From: Vulcanimicrobiota bacterium
GTDB taxonomy: Bacteria; Eremiobacterota; Eremiobacteria; Baltobacterales; Baltobacteraceae
Reading direction: 5' to 3'
NCBI GenBank assembly: GCA_028287545.1
Contig: JAQBPL010000185.1
Coordinates: 1-12,973 of the forward strand
Length of the DNA: 12,973 bases
Shown here: positions 7,084 through 12,973 of the stretch, one piece after another
Layout of the letters: every line of letters begins with the position of its first letter
How positions within the stretch are numbered: the stretch's first letter is position 1
The notes under the pieces: model-generated
Told to the model about the DNA's origin: nothing
Database searches by the model: none
What the model saw: only the letters and a program-made list of their open reading frames with translations
Translations under genes and position numbers: made by a program

Positions 7084-8971
7084 CTGCCGCCTCGCCCAGG
7101 ACACGAGGGGTGAAGAAGATCGAATCGACTGGCTGGCGCGTCACCACGATGCGGGGGAGTCCACGTTGAGCCCGTCCTCGACCTCCTTGGCGGTCGCCGC
7201 TCTCTCGACGGAAGACGGTCAGTGCGATGCGCCCCACCCGGTATGCCGATCCCGGCTCCACGCGCAGCGCCATGACGGCCGGGCCCGAGACGTCGCGGAA
7301 AAGCGATTCGAGCTCAGCCGCGTCGGCCGGCGCCGGCGCGACCACGATGCCGTCGTCCGCCGTCGCCGGTACGATACTCCGGCGCAGCGTACGGCCGTCC
7401 TGTGAGATCAACGTGAGCTGCGGCAAACCGACGCGCCCGACGACGCTCGCCCAGCGGCCGCGCGCGGTGAGATCGAACGCGATGCGGGCGACCGCGAACT
7501 CGCCGCGCCCTAGCGGCGGCAGCCGAATCGTTCCCCCTTCAACGACCGCGTCGACGGTTCGGACGGCGCGGCACGAATCGTCCGGCAGGCGTTCGAGCAG
7601 CGTGAAACGGCGGCCGTCCGCGGCCGTTACCGCACCGGCGAACGCGTACCGGCAGAGGAGGGCGCGGAACGTCGCGGGCGCCTCCGAGGGAACGTACCGG
7701 CCGTCGACCGGAGCGAACCGGAAAAGGATCGTATCGGCGCCGTGCGCGCGCAGAGCGGCTTCGTCGAGCGAATCGAGCGGCGGAGTGTACGCGAAGCCGA
7801 GTTGGAACATCGGCAGGGGAGCGTAGCGCAGCTGCGTCTCGGCCGCCGTCGCGACGTCGATCGGAAGGGCGTCGATCGAACCGCGCGCGGGCAGCAGCGA
7901 GGCGGGGACGCGCGCCGCCGCGAGCGGCGGCCCAACCCCGCGGTGGTGCACCGCGTACAGCGTGTAGAGGTGAACCAGCGAGAGGACGCCGGCGGCGAAC
8001 GCTGCGCCGAACACGAGCCGGCCGCGCGACGCGGCGACCGCGCACCCGCACAGCACCGCGACGGTCGCAAAGAGCGGCGCGGTGTGTTCGATGTCTTCGC
8101 GGATCGTGGCATGTTTCCAGCCGAGGACGGCGATGACGCCGACGATCGCGGCCGTGCGCGGCCGCCCGTCACGTGCGCACAGCGCGGCGACGACGATTGC
8201 CGCGATCACGGCAGCGAGCGTCGCGCGCTCCTCGCCCGGCGTTCCGGCCAGCGCCATCGCGAACGCATATCCGCGCGTGACCTCGGTGGAGAACGCAAGG
8301 TAGGAGCCGAGCGCTCCGGCCGCGATCGTTTCGCGCAGCGCGAAGGCATTGCTCAGCACGAGCGCGACGCCGAAGGCTGCTGCCGCACCAAGTGCGCCGC
8401 GCCGGTCGACGAACGCGTGCAGCAGAAGTGCGACGACCGCGGCGCACGCGATGTCCGCGAACGCGACGATGTTCATCCCGAGCGCGAGGCCGGCGCAGAT
8501 GCCGGCTCCGGCATACGCAAGCGTCGCCCACCGTGCGCGCGGGGTCGCTGCAACCAGGAGCGCTACGGCGGTGAACACGAGCTCGTAGGCCGGCTCGAGC
8601 GCGAGATCCGCCGGCGCGCGGGCGGCGGCGAAGGCCGAGGCAACGAGCGCGAACGCGACTGCTGCGCGCACCGGCGAGCGCGAGCGAGACGCCAGCAACG
8701 CGGTCGCGACGCCGGCCGCGGCGGCGATCGCACCGAGCGCGATCCGCAGCGCGAGTGCATGCTGCGGCACGTCGAGTCGTCCCGAGAGCCAGCCTAACGG
8801 GCCGTACGTGAAGACGATGTCGCGGCCGAAGACGAGGTGTCGTCCCTGCGCGATCGCGAGCAGGTAGCGCCACGATCCGTCGAGCCCGCTATCGGCTTGG
8901 AGCGGCACCGGGAGCGCCAGCGCCGCCGTGACCGCGGCGATCAAAACGTACGCGGGCCATGCGGCCCTCAC
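7076..8971 (-). CDS. Multipass membrane protein with C-terminal extracytoplasmic domain, possible GT-C type
   Basis: 631 residues from the GTG at 8971, chosen because it overlaps the preceding stop as GTGA, the junction type used elsewhere in this operon. A GTG at 9019 would add 16 residues and a 52-base overlap. Residues 1 to about 345 contain many hydrophobic segments; about 280 mostly soluble residues follow. The first loop carries DSGLDGSW (27-34) and GRDIVFTYGPLG (49-60); a later loop has WKHATIREDIEHTAP (285-299). Conserved-looking acidic and histidine residues in loops of a polytopic protein in a glycan cluster suggest a GT-C-like lipid-linked sugar transferase or polymerase, but I cannot assign a named family. 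The C-terminal part has strand-rich sequence and could be a carbohydrate-contacting domain. It is a clear membrane protein of unknown function. Confidence 0.82.
   Translation of the reverse strand: MRAAWPAYVLIAAVTAALALPVPLQADSGLDGSWRYLLAIAQGRHLVFGRDIVFTYGPLGWLSGRLDVPQHALALRIALGAIAAAAGVATALLASRSRSPVRAAVAFALVASAFAAARAPADLALEPAYELVFTAVALLVAATPRARWATLAYAGAGICAGLALGMNIVAFADIACAAVVALLLHAFVDRRGALGAAAAFGVALVLSNAFALRETIAAGALGSYLAFSTEVTRGYAFAMALAGTPGEERATLAAVIAAIVVAALCARDGRPRTAAIVGVIAVLGWKHATIREDIEHTAPLFATVAVLCGCAVAASRGRLVFGAAFAAGVLSLVHLYTLYAVHHRGVGPPLAAARVPASLLPARGSIDALPIDVATAAETQLRYAPLPMFQLGFAYTPPLDSLDEAALRAHGADTILFRFAPVDGRYVPSEAPATFRALLCRYAFAGAVTAADGRRFTLLERLPDDSCRAVRTVDAVVEGGTIRLPPLGRGEFAVARIAFDLTARGRWASVVGRVGLPQLTLISQDGRTLRRSIVPATADDGIVVAPAPADAAELESLFRDVSGPAVMALRVEPGSAYRVGRIALTVFRRESGDRQGGRGRAQRGLPRIVVTRQPVDSIFFTPRVLGEAAGA
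7090..7093 (-). promoter_or_regulatory. Ribosome binding site GAGG for the methyltransferase
   Basis: GAGG on the minus strand, 6 bases before the GTG at 7083. It lies inside the end of the upstream gene and favours 7083 over the alternative GTG at 7104. Confidence 0.45.
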
Positions 8972-10008
8972 GACAGCGCGGAAACCTCGCGCAGCACACC
9001 CAGTGTCTGTGCGGTGCACCGTTCCCAGGAGAACTCAGCCGCGCGCATCGGACCGCGTGCCGCCAGGACGGCGCGAGCGGCTTCGTCCGCGCTCAGCGCT
9101 CGCAGCGCCGCGGCCCACGCGGCCGGGTCGTGCGAGTCGTCGACCCATGCCGCGGCCTCGCCGCCGACTTCCGGCAGCGCGCCGGCCCGCGCGGCGAGGA
9201 CGGGTGCACCGCACGCCATCGCCTCGAGCAACGGAAAACCGAACCCTTCGTAATAGGACGGCACCGCGACGAGCAGAGCACCACGGTACAGCGCGTGGAG
9301 CGTCGCGTCGTCGCGCGCGTCGACGACCACGCCGCCGCGCGGCAGCGCCGCCGGCGGCCGGGTGAACGCGAGCGCGACCTCGCCGTCCGGAAAGGCCCGC
9401 TCGAACCCGGCGATCAGCGTCGCCGTGTTCTTGCGTTCGTCGTGCGCGCCGACGTGCAGCACGTACGGGCGCCCGCGCAGAGGGAGCGGAACCTCACCCG
9501 CCGGCGCGGTCGAGAACGCCGAGTCGACGGCGAGCGGCGTCACCACGATGCGCGCCGCCTCGACGCCCATCCAGCGCCGCACCTCGCTCGCGGTGAAGGC
9601 CGACTGCACGAGGATGCGGCGCGCGGTGCGCGCCGTCGTCAGAAACGGCGTCTGTTCGGTCGCGCGCTTGCGCGCCTCCGCGGCGGGATAGGCGAACGGT
9701 GCCGCATCGTGGACCGTCGCGACCGACGGCAGCTCGGTGCGCAGGAACGTCCCGTTCCACGGAAACCACACCACGTCCGCATCGCGCGGGATGCTGCGGC
9801 GCACGTCGACGTCGGGCGTCCCGAGCAGCCGCGCGATCTCGGCGCGCTTCGGAAAGAGATCGCGGACGACGAGGCTGAACGCGAACCCGGGATCGCGCAG
9901 CGCGCGTGAGAGAACCGCGCGCGCGTACCGCCCGATCCCGCGATCGTCGCGGGTCAGGTTGTGCGCATCGACCGCGACGCGCACGACGCTCAGCCGTTTT
10001 TCGGACAC
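8968..10008 (-). CDS. GT4 family glycosyltransferase (second gene of glycan operon)
   Basis: 346 residues if started at the GTG at 10008. A GTG at 9984 gives MRVAVDAHNL, which aligns better with the start of the paralogue at 3672-4706 and leaves a 5-base gap to the previous stop; neither has a clear Shine-Dalgarno. GT-B features, numbered from 10008: VAVDAHNLTRDDRGIGRYARA at about 11-31, WFPWNG at 81-86, TVHDAAPF at 98-105, VLHVGAHDERKN at 183-194 and PSYYEGFGFPLLEAMACGAPV at about 250-270. The catalytic E254 and E262 are both present. It should add a hexose or deoxyhexose to a growing glycan in the cytoplasm. Donor unknown. Its shared motifs with the other GT4, including a W-F-P-x-N-G signature, point to an old duplication. 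Confidence 0.91.
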   Translation of the reverse strand: MSEKRLSVVRVAVDAHNLTRDDRGIGRYARAVLSRALRDPGFAFSLVVRDLFPKRAEIARLLGTPDVDVRRSIPRDADVVWFPWNGTFLRTELPSVATVHDAAPFAYPAAEARKRATEQTPFLTTARTARRILVQSAFTASEVRRWMGVEAARIVVTPLAVDSAFSTAPAGEVPLPLRGRPYVLHVGAHDERKNTATLIAGFERAFPDGEVALAFTRPPAALPRGGVVVDARDDATLHALYRGALLVAVPSYYEGFGFPLLEAMACGAPVLAARAGALPEVGGEAAAWVDDSHDPAAWAAALRALSADEAARAVLAARGPMRAAEFSWERCTAQTLGVLREVSALS

Positions 10009-10844
10009 GGGTGCAGGATCGTGAAGCCGCCCGCATCGGTGTGCGCGAGAATGTACTGGATCACCGAGGGGTATCCCGAGGTGTCGGTCCCGGGCGGCGG
10101 GAGCTGCGCCGGAACGCCGGAATCGGGCCGGCCGGCCCGCGCGTCTTCATCGGCCTTGCGCAAGTTCGTACTCGACCACGGATCGTTGACCTCGCCGTTG
10201 GGATAGACCCAGGGATACGGGAACCGCTCCTGCTCGGTGTGACCGTCGGGATACGTCACGGTGGCGATCACCGTCTCGGTGGCCGTCCCGTTGTTGTAGC
10301 GCGGCGCGTCACGCGGCGTGAACACCACGAACCCGCAGGGGGTGTTCGCGTTGACGGCGCCGTTGCCGTTGCCCGCGTTTCCGCTCCCGTTCCCGTTCAG
10401 CCCGCCGCCGGCCCCCGGCGCGTTCCCACTCCCCTGCCCGCTCGACGTTCCGGTCCCGGAACCCGCGGCCTTCGGGTTCGAATACGTGCCGTGCGTCGCT
10501 TTCGCGATCGCGCGATGCGCGCCGCCGCCGCGATGCTTCGCGGGCCGGCCCTTCGCGCGGCCCGCGATCTGCGGGGCGGGCGCGGCGGTCGCGTGCGGCG
10601 GCGGCGTGATGTGCGGCGGCGGCGTCGGAGGCTGCGTTGGCGTCGGGGTGGGAGTCGGTTTGGGCGTCGGCCGCGGTGTCGGAGGAGGCTTCTCGAAGAC
10701 GATCTTGGTCGTGACGGCGACTTCTTCGGTGTTGCTCGCCCGCGTCGGGAGGTGCAGCAAACTCAGCGCGACTTCGTGAATCGCGATCGCGAGCGCGATT
10801 GCGACGATCGCGCGGGTGCGCGGGCGCTGAAAATCGATCACCAT
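9990..10844 (-). CDS. TonB-like membrane-anchored protein with Pro-Thr and Gly-Asn linkers
   Basis: 284 residues from the ATG at 10844. An upstream in-frame GTG at 10874 lies inside the terminator hairpin of the preceding gene and is rejected. Layout: short basic N-terminus, one transmembrane segment at about 11-30, a Pro/Thr-rich rod at 53-84, a basic stretch, a Gly/Ser/Asn-rich linker at about 127-168, then a C-terminal domain from Cys170 to Cys280 with VVFTPRDAPRYNNG, VIATVTYPDGHTE and GYPSVIQYILAHTD. The anchor plus extended rod is the architecture of TonB/TolA-type proteins, but the C-terminal domain does not match the TonB consensus I know. The two cysteines could bridge its ends. As first gene of the glycan operon it may link inner membrane and envelope. 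Function not recognised. Confidence 0.78.
   Translation of the reverse strand: MVIDFQRPRTRAIVAIALAIAIHEVALSLLHLPTRASNTEEVAVTTKIVFEKPPPTPRPTPKPTPTPTPTQPPTPPPHITPPPHATAAPAPQIAGRAKGRPAKHRGGGAHRAIAKATHGTYSNPKAAGSGTGTSSGQGSGNAPGAGGGLNGNGSGNAGNGNGAVNANTPCGFVVFTPRDAPRYNNGTATETVIATVTYPDGHTEQERFPYPWVYPNGEVNDPWSSTNLRKADEDARAGRPDSGVPAQLPPPGTDTSGYPSVIQYILAHTDAGGFTILHPCPKNG
10593..10688 (-). repeat. Low-complexity coding repeat (Pro-Thr rod)
   Basis: Encodes residues 53-84 of the TonB-like protein, largely PT, PK and PP units with two PPPH blocks. At DNA level it shows repeated GGCGTCGG-type words and two copies of TGCGGCGGCGGCGT, so slippage-driven length variation between strains is plausible. Confidence 0.6.
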
Positions 10845-10864
10845 CGAAGTGCTTCGCCGCGAAG
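10845..10864 (-). other. Competing short hairpins directly before the TonB-like start codon
   Basis: Read on the minus strand the 20 bases before the ATG at 10844 are CTTCG-CGG-CGAAG-CA-CTTCG. The central CGAAG can pair with either flanking CTTCG, so two small stems exclude each other, and the second would hide the start region. The sequence is clear; a regulatory role is inference. Confidence 0.35.
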
Positions 10865-10891
10865 AAAAGGCCACCCCGGGCGGGGTGGCCT
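10861..10891 (-). terminator. Intrinsic terminator of the 81-residue exported protein gene
   Basis: A perfect 10-bp stem (10868-10877 paired with 10882-10891, AGGCCACCCC) with a 4-base loop is followed on the minus strand by TTTTCTTC. It stands 20 bases after the stop at 10911 and ends only 17 bases before the start of the glycan operon, so it also separates that operon from upstream transcription, or acts as a partial read-through point. Confidence 0.85.
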
Positions 10892-10910
10892 CATCAATTC
10901 TCCCGCGGGA

Positions 10911-11156
10911 TCAGTTCGGGTAATACCCGTGCTTGCGGTAGAAGTACTGGCGGTACGCCGCTTGCCGGCGTGCCTGCGCGCGCTGTTCTGCGCGCTTCTG
11001 TCGCACTTTGTGGTTGTAGTTCGTGATCAGCACGGCCGCCGCCGCACCGCCGATCAGGATGTTGCGGGTGCTGGCCGCCCCGTCGGCCAGCGCGGGAGCG
11101 ATCGCCCCGAAGGTCATCGTGGCGGCGAGCGCCCCGGCTGTCAGCAGTTTCTTCAT
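10911..11156 (-). CDS. Small exported basic protein
   Basis: 81 residues from the ATG at 11156, supported by GAGG 5 bases upstream. The open frame extends further to 11387, but that part has no signal sequence and overlaps apt. A signal peptide MKKLLTAGALAATMTFGAIA with PALA cleavage at residue 24 is followed by a short exposed stretch, a second hydrophobic segment (about 33-46, ILIGGAAAAVLI), then a basic tail rich in Arg, Gln and Ala ending YFYRKHGYYPN. It could be a small protein anchored in the inner membrane with the charged tail outside, or a glycine-zipper type periplasmic protein. No family recognised. It is monocistronic: its own terminator follows. Confidence 0.78.
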   Translation of the reverse strand: MKKLLTAGALAATMTFGAIAPALADGAASTRNILIGGAAAAVLITNYNHKVRQKRAEQRAQARRQAAYRQYFYRKHGYYPN

Positions 11157-11161
11157 CGTAA

Positions 11162-11165
11162 CCTC
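11162..11165 (-). promoter_or_regulatory. Ribosome binding site GAGG for the 81-residue exported protein
   Basis: GAGG on the minus strand 5 bases before the ATG at 11156. It fixes the start at the signal peptide rather than in the longer upstream frame. Confidence 0.6.
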
Positions 11166-11274
11166 AGTGTTCCCCAAGTGGGCATGAATACACGGAGTAA
11201 AACGCGCGCCGGGCCGGCTGGGGTTCCGCTGAGAGGCGCAGGCTCCGTCACACTCGGCGCGAACCGGGCAAGCG

Positions 11275-11793
11275 GTGACCGCGCAGATCCAATCGCTCAT
11301 CCGGGCCATCCCCGATTTCCCCATCCCGGGGATCCTTTTCCGCGACATCACCCCGCTGCTCAGCGACCGGGACGGTTTTCGCGCCACGATCGACCTCTTC
11401 GTCGACCGCTTCCGTGACGAGCGGGTGGACGCTGTGGTCGGGATCGAGGCGCGCGGCTACATGATCGGCGCTCCCGTCGCGTACCAGCTCGGCGCCGGCT
11501 TCGTCCCGGTCCGCAAGCCGGGCAAGCTCCCGGGCGAGAAGTTCAGCGAAGAGTACGCCCTCGAGTACGGCACGAACACGCTCGAGATCCACGCCGACGC
11601 CGTGGGGCACGGCAAACGGGTCCTCGTCGTCGACGACCTGCTGGCAACCGGCGGCACGATCGCCGCGACCCTGCGGCTCCTAGAGAAACTGGGCGCCGAA
11701 GTCGTCGGAGTCGCAGTCCTGATCGAGCTGGCGGCCCTCAAGGGCCGGGAAGCGATCGGCGGCGCGGACGTGACCTCGTTCATCACGTACTGA
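11275..11793 (+). CDS. apt: Adenine phosphoribosyltransferase
   Basis: 172 residues, the usual length for Apt. Cytoplasmic purine salvage: adenine plus PRPP gives AMP and pyrophosphate. Landmarks: IPDFPIPGILFRDITPLL (12-29), GIEARG (56-61), the flexible-loop sequence RKPGKLPGE (80-88) and the PRPP-binding signature VLVVDDLLATGGT (116-128). It begins with GTG at 11275; this start places IPDFP at the same distance from the N-terminus as in known Apt proteins, and no clear Shine-Dalgarno is visible. It is divergent from the small exported protein gene with about 118 bases between starts, in which no strong promoter could be identified. rel follows 69 bases downstream on the same strand, the common apt-rel order, which links AMP salvage with purine-nucleotide alarmone metabolism. 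Confidence 0.97.
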   Translation: MTAQIQSLIRAIPDFPIPGILFRDITPLLSDRDGFRATIDLFVDRFRDERVDAVVGIEARGYMIGAPVAYQLGAGFVPVRKPGKLPGEKFSEEYALEYGTNTLEIHADAVGHGKRVLVVDDLLATGGTIAATLRLLEKLGAEVVGVAVLIELAALKGREAIGGADVTSFITY

Positions 11794-11817
11794 TCGTTCG
11801 GGAGTTTCCTGAAGCCT

Positions 11818-11847
11818 TTGCATCTTGGGCCTGGTCCTTAGTAGACT
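11818..11847 (+). promoter_or_regulatory. Possible promoter in front of rel
   Basis: TTGCAT at 11818-11823 and TAGACT at 11842-11847 are 18 bases apart and each match the sigma70 consensus at four positions. Transcription would start about 9 bases before the ATG at 11863. Weak evidence; rel may instead be read from apt. Confidence 0.25.
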
Positions 11848-11862
11848 AGGGCTTATATCCCG

Positions 11863-12973
11863 ATGACGGTTTCTGATCTCGTTACTAAAGTACAGCAGTA
11901 CGACCCCTCACTGGAGGGGGCGTGGCTCGAACGCGTGTACGAGGTCGCCGACCGGGCCCACGAGGGGCAGCGCCGGGCGTCCGGCGAGTCGTACATCGCG
12001 CACCCGCTGGCGGTGGCGGACATCCTGGCCGACCTGGAGATGGACAGCGCCACGATCGCCGCGGCGCTGCTGCACGACGTGGTCGAGGATACCGTCCTCA
12101 CCAACGAAGAGGTCGCCGACCAGTTCGGCGCCGAGATCGCGACGCTCGTCGACGGCGTCACCAAGCTGACGCGCATCCCGTACCAATCGAAGGAAGACGC
12201 CCAGGTCGAGAACCTGCGCAAGATGTTCCTGGCGATGGCGCGCGACATCCGGGTCATCATCATCAAGCTCGCCGACCGGCTGCACAACATGCGCACGCTC
12301 GCGAGCCTGCCGCCGGCCAAGCAGCAGGCGATCGCGCGCGAGACGATCGAGATCTACGCGCCGATCGCGCACCGCCTCGGGATCTGGCGCGTGAAGTGGG
12401 ATCTCGAAGACTTGGCGCTGCGCTATCTCGATCCCGATTCGTATCGTGAGATCGCCGAGCGGGTCGCCAAGAAGCGCGCCGAGCGCGAGGACGCCGTCGC
12501 GCGGGTGATCGAAGACCTCAAGGCCGATTTCGAGAAGGTCGGCCTCAAAGCCGACACCACCGGCCGGCCGAAGCACTTCTATTCGATCCACAAGAAGATG
12601 CTCAAGGGTCGCGAGTTCTCGACCATCTACGATCTCACCGCGGTGCGCGTGATCGTCGACTCGGTCAAAGACTGTTACGGTGCGCTGGGCGTCGTGCACG
12701 CGATGTGGAAGCCGCTCCCCGGGCGGTTCAAAGACTACATCGCGATGCCCAAGCCCAACATGTACCAATCGCTGCACACGACCGTCGTCGGTCCGGGCGG
12801 CGACCCGCTCGAAGTGCAGATCCGCACCTGGGAGATGCACCGCACGAGCGAGTACGGCATCGCCGCGCACTGGCGCTACAAAGAGGGCGGCAAGCAGGAC
12901 GACCACGAGCAGAAGCTGACCTGGCTGCGCTCGCTGCTGGAGTGGCAGAACGACATGCGCGACTCGCGCATGT
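11863..12973 (+). CDS. rel: Bifunctional (p)ppGpp synthetase/hydrolase, N-terminal 370 residues (3' end outside window)
   Basis: Open from ATG at 11863 through the window end, 370 residues of a protein usually near 700-750. It makes and degrades the stringent-response alarmones ppGpp/pppGpp in the cytoplasm. Hydrolase HD domain: GESYIAHPLAVA (41-52), HDVVEDT (71-77) and LADRLHNMRT (136-145), all the metal-site residues I expect. Synthetase domain: GRPKHFYSIHKKM (234-246), IYDLTAVRVIV (255-265), RFKDYIAMPKPNMYQSLHT (288-306) and EVQIRT (317-322). The RFKD motif is the RXKD form seen in bifunctional Rel/SpoT enzymes rather than the EXDD of monofunctional RelA. The C-terminal TGS and ACT regions lie beyond the window. 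No strong Shine-Dalgarno precedes the ATG. Confidence 0.96.
   Translation, partial: MTVSDLVTKVQQYDPSLEGAWLERVYEVADRAHEGQRRASGESYIAHPLAVADILADLEMDSATIAAALLHDVVEDTVLTNEEVADQFGAEIATLVDGVTKLTRIPYQSKEDAQVENLRKMFLAMARDIRVIIIKLADRLHNMRTLASLPPAKQQAIARETIEIYAPIAHRLGIWRVKWDLEDLALRYLDPDSYREIAERVAKKRAEREDAVARVIEDLKADFEKVGLKADTTGRPKHFYSIHKKMLKGREFSTIYDLTAVRVIVDSVKDCYGALGVVHAMWKPLPGRFKDYIAMPKPNMYQSLHTTVVGPGGDPLEVQIRTWEMHRTSEYGIAAHWRYKEGGKQDDHEQKLTWLRSLLEWQNDMRDSRM

Noticed and set aside
10593..10688. CRISPR-like or tandem regulatory repeat suggested by the GGCGTCGG words
   Set aside because: The periodicity follows codons of a Pro-Thr protein rod, with no regular spacer structure.
10901..10910. 10-base palindrome TCCCGCGGGA just after the stop of the small exported gene
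   Set aside because: Too short and GC-rich to distinguish from chance; the adjacent 10-bp stem with T-tract is the real terminator.
11157..11274. Promoters for apt and the divergent small gene
   Set aside because: A TATTCA on the minus strand (11185-11190) could be a -10 element, but no matching -35 is found at 16-18 bases, and nothing convincing is seen for apt.
9906..11417. 503-residue plus-strand open frame across the TonB-like and small exported genes
   Set aside because: It crosses a strong minus-strand terminator and two supported minus-strand genes, and reads as low-complexity Arg/Gly sequence.
11797..11813. Possible hairpin after apt (TTCGGGA / TCCTGAA, 7 pairs with one G-T)
   Set aside because: The stem is short, the loop is 3 bases and no T-tract follows, so it does not qualify as an intrinsic terminator.

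Overview
The window is high-GC bacterial chromosome read across a conserved housekeeping neighbourhood (secF ... apt, rel) interrupted by an accessory block. Nothing here fixes the taxon. The GC-rich codon use, frequent GTG starts and the secDF-helicase-apt-rel order would suit an environmental lineage such as Candidatus Eremiobacterota (WPS-2), but that is a low-confidence guess from memory. Left end (1-2701, plus strand): the C-terminal part of secF with an unusual long charged tail, followed one base later by a HIRAN-domain/RecQ-like SF2 helicase. The helicase reading frame contains a 26/28-matched inverted repeat that looks like a mobile palindromic repeat. Middle (2712-3667): two small divergently transcribed exported proteins, one with a signal peptide, four cysteines and a resemblance to DUF3465, the other a lipoprotein with an NTF2-like look. 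Main accessory block (3672-10844, minus strand): a six-gene unit read right to left: a TonB-like membrane-anchored protein with Pro-Thr and Gly-Asn linkers, a GT4 glycosyltransferase, a large multipass membrane protein, a SAM methyltransferase, a GT2-GT4 fusion glycosyltransferase and a second GT4 paralogous to the first. Three junctions have 4-base ATGA/GTGA overlaps, so the unit is probably cotranscribed and translationally coupled. It looks like a surface-glycan assembly operon, but no flippase, initiating transferase or chain-length regulator is visible in the window. Right end: an 81-residue exported basic protein (10911-11156, minus) is closed by a strong intrinsic terminator that lies directly in front of the glycan operon. 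On the plus strand follow apt (purine salvage) and the first 370 codons of a bifunctional RXKD-type (p)ppGpp synthetase/hydrolase (rel). In many bacteria secDF, recJ, apt and rel are neighbours. Here no recJ is visible and the corresponding slot holds the helicase plus about 8.5 kb of accessory genes. All gaps between genes are shorter than 300 bases.
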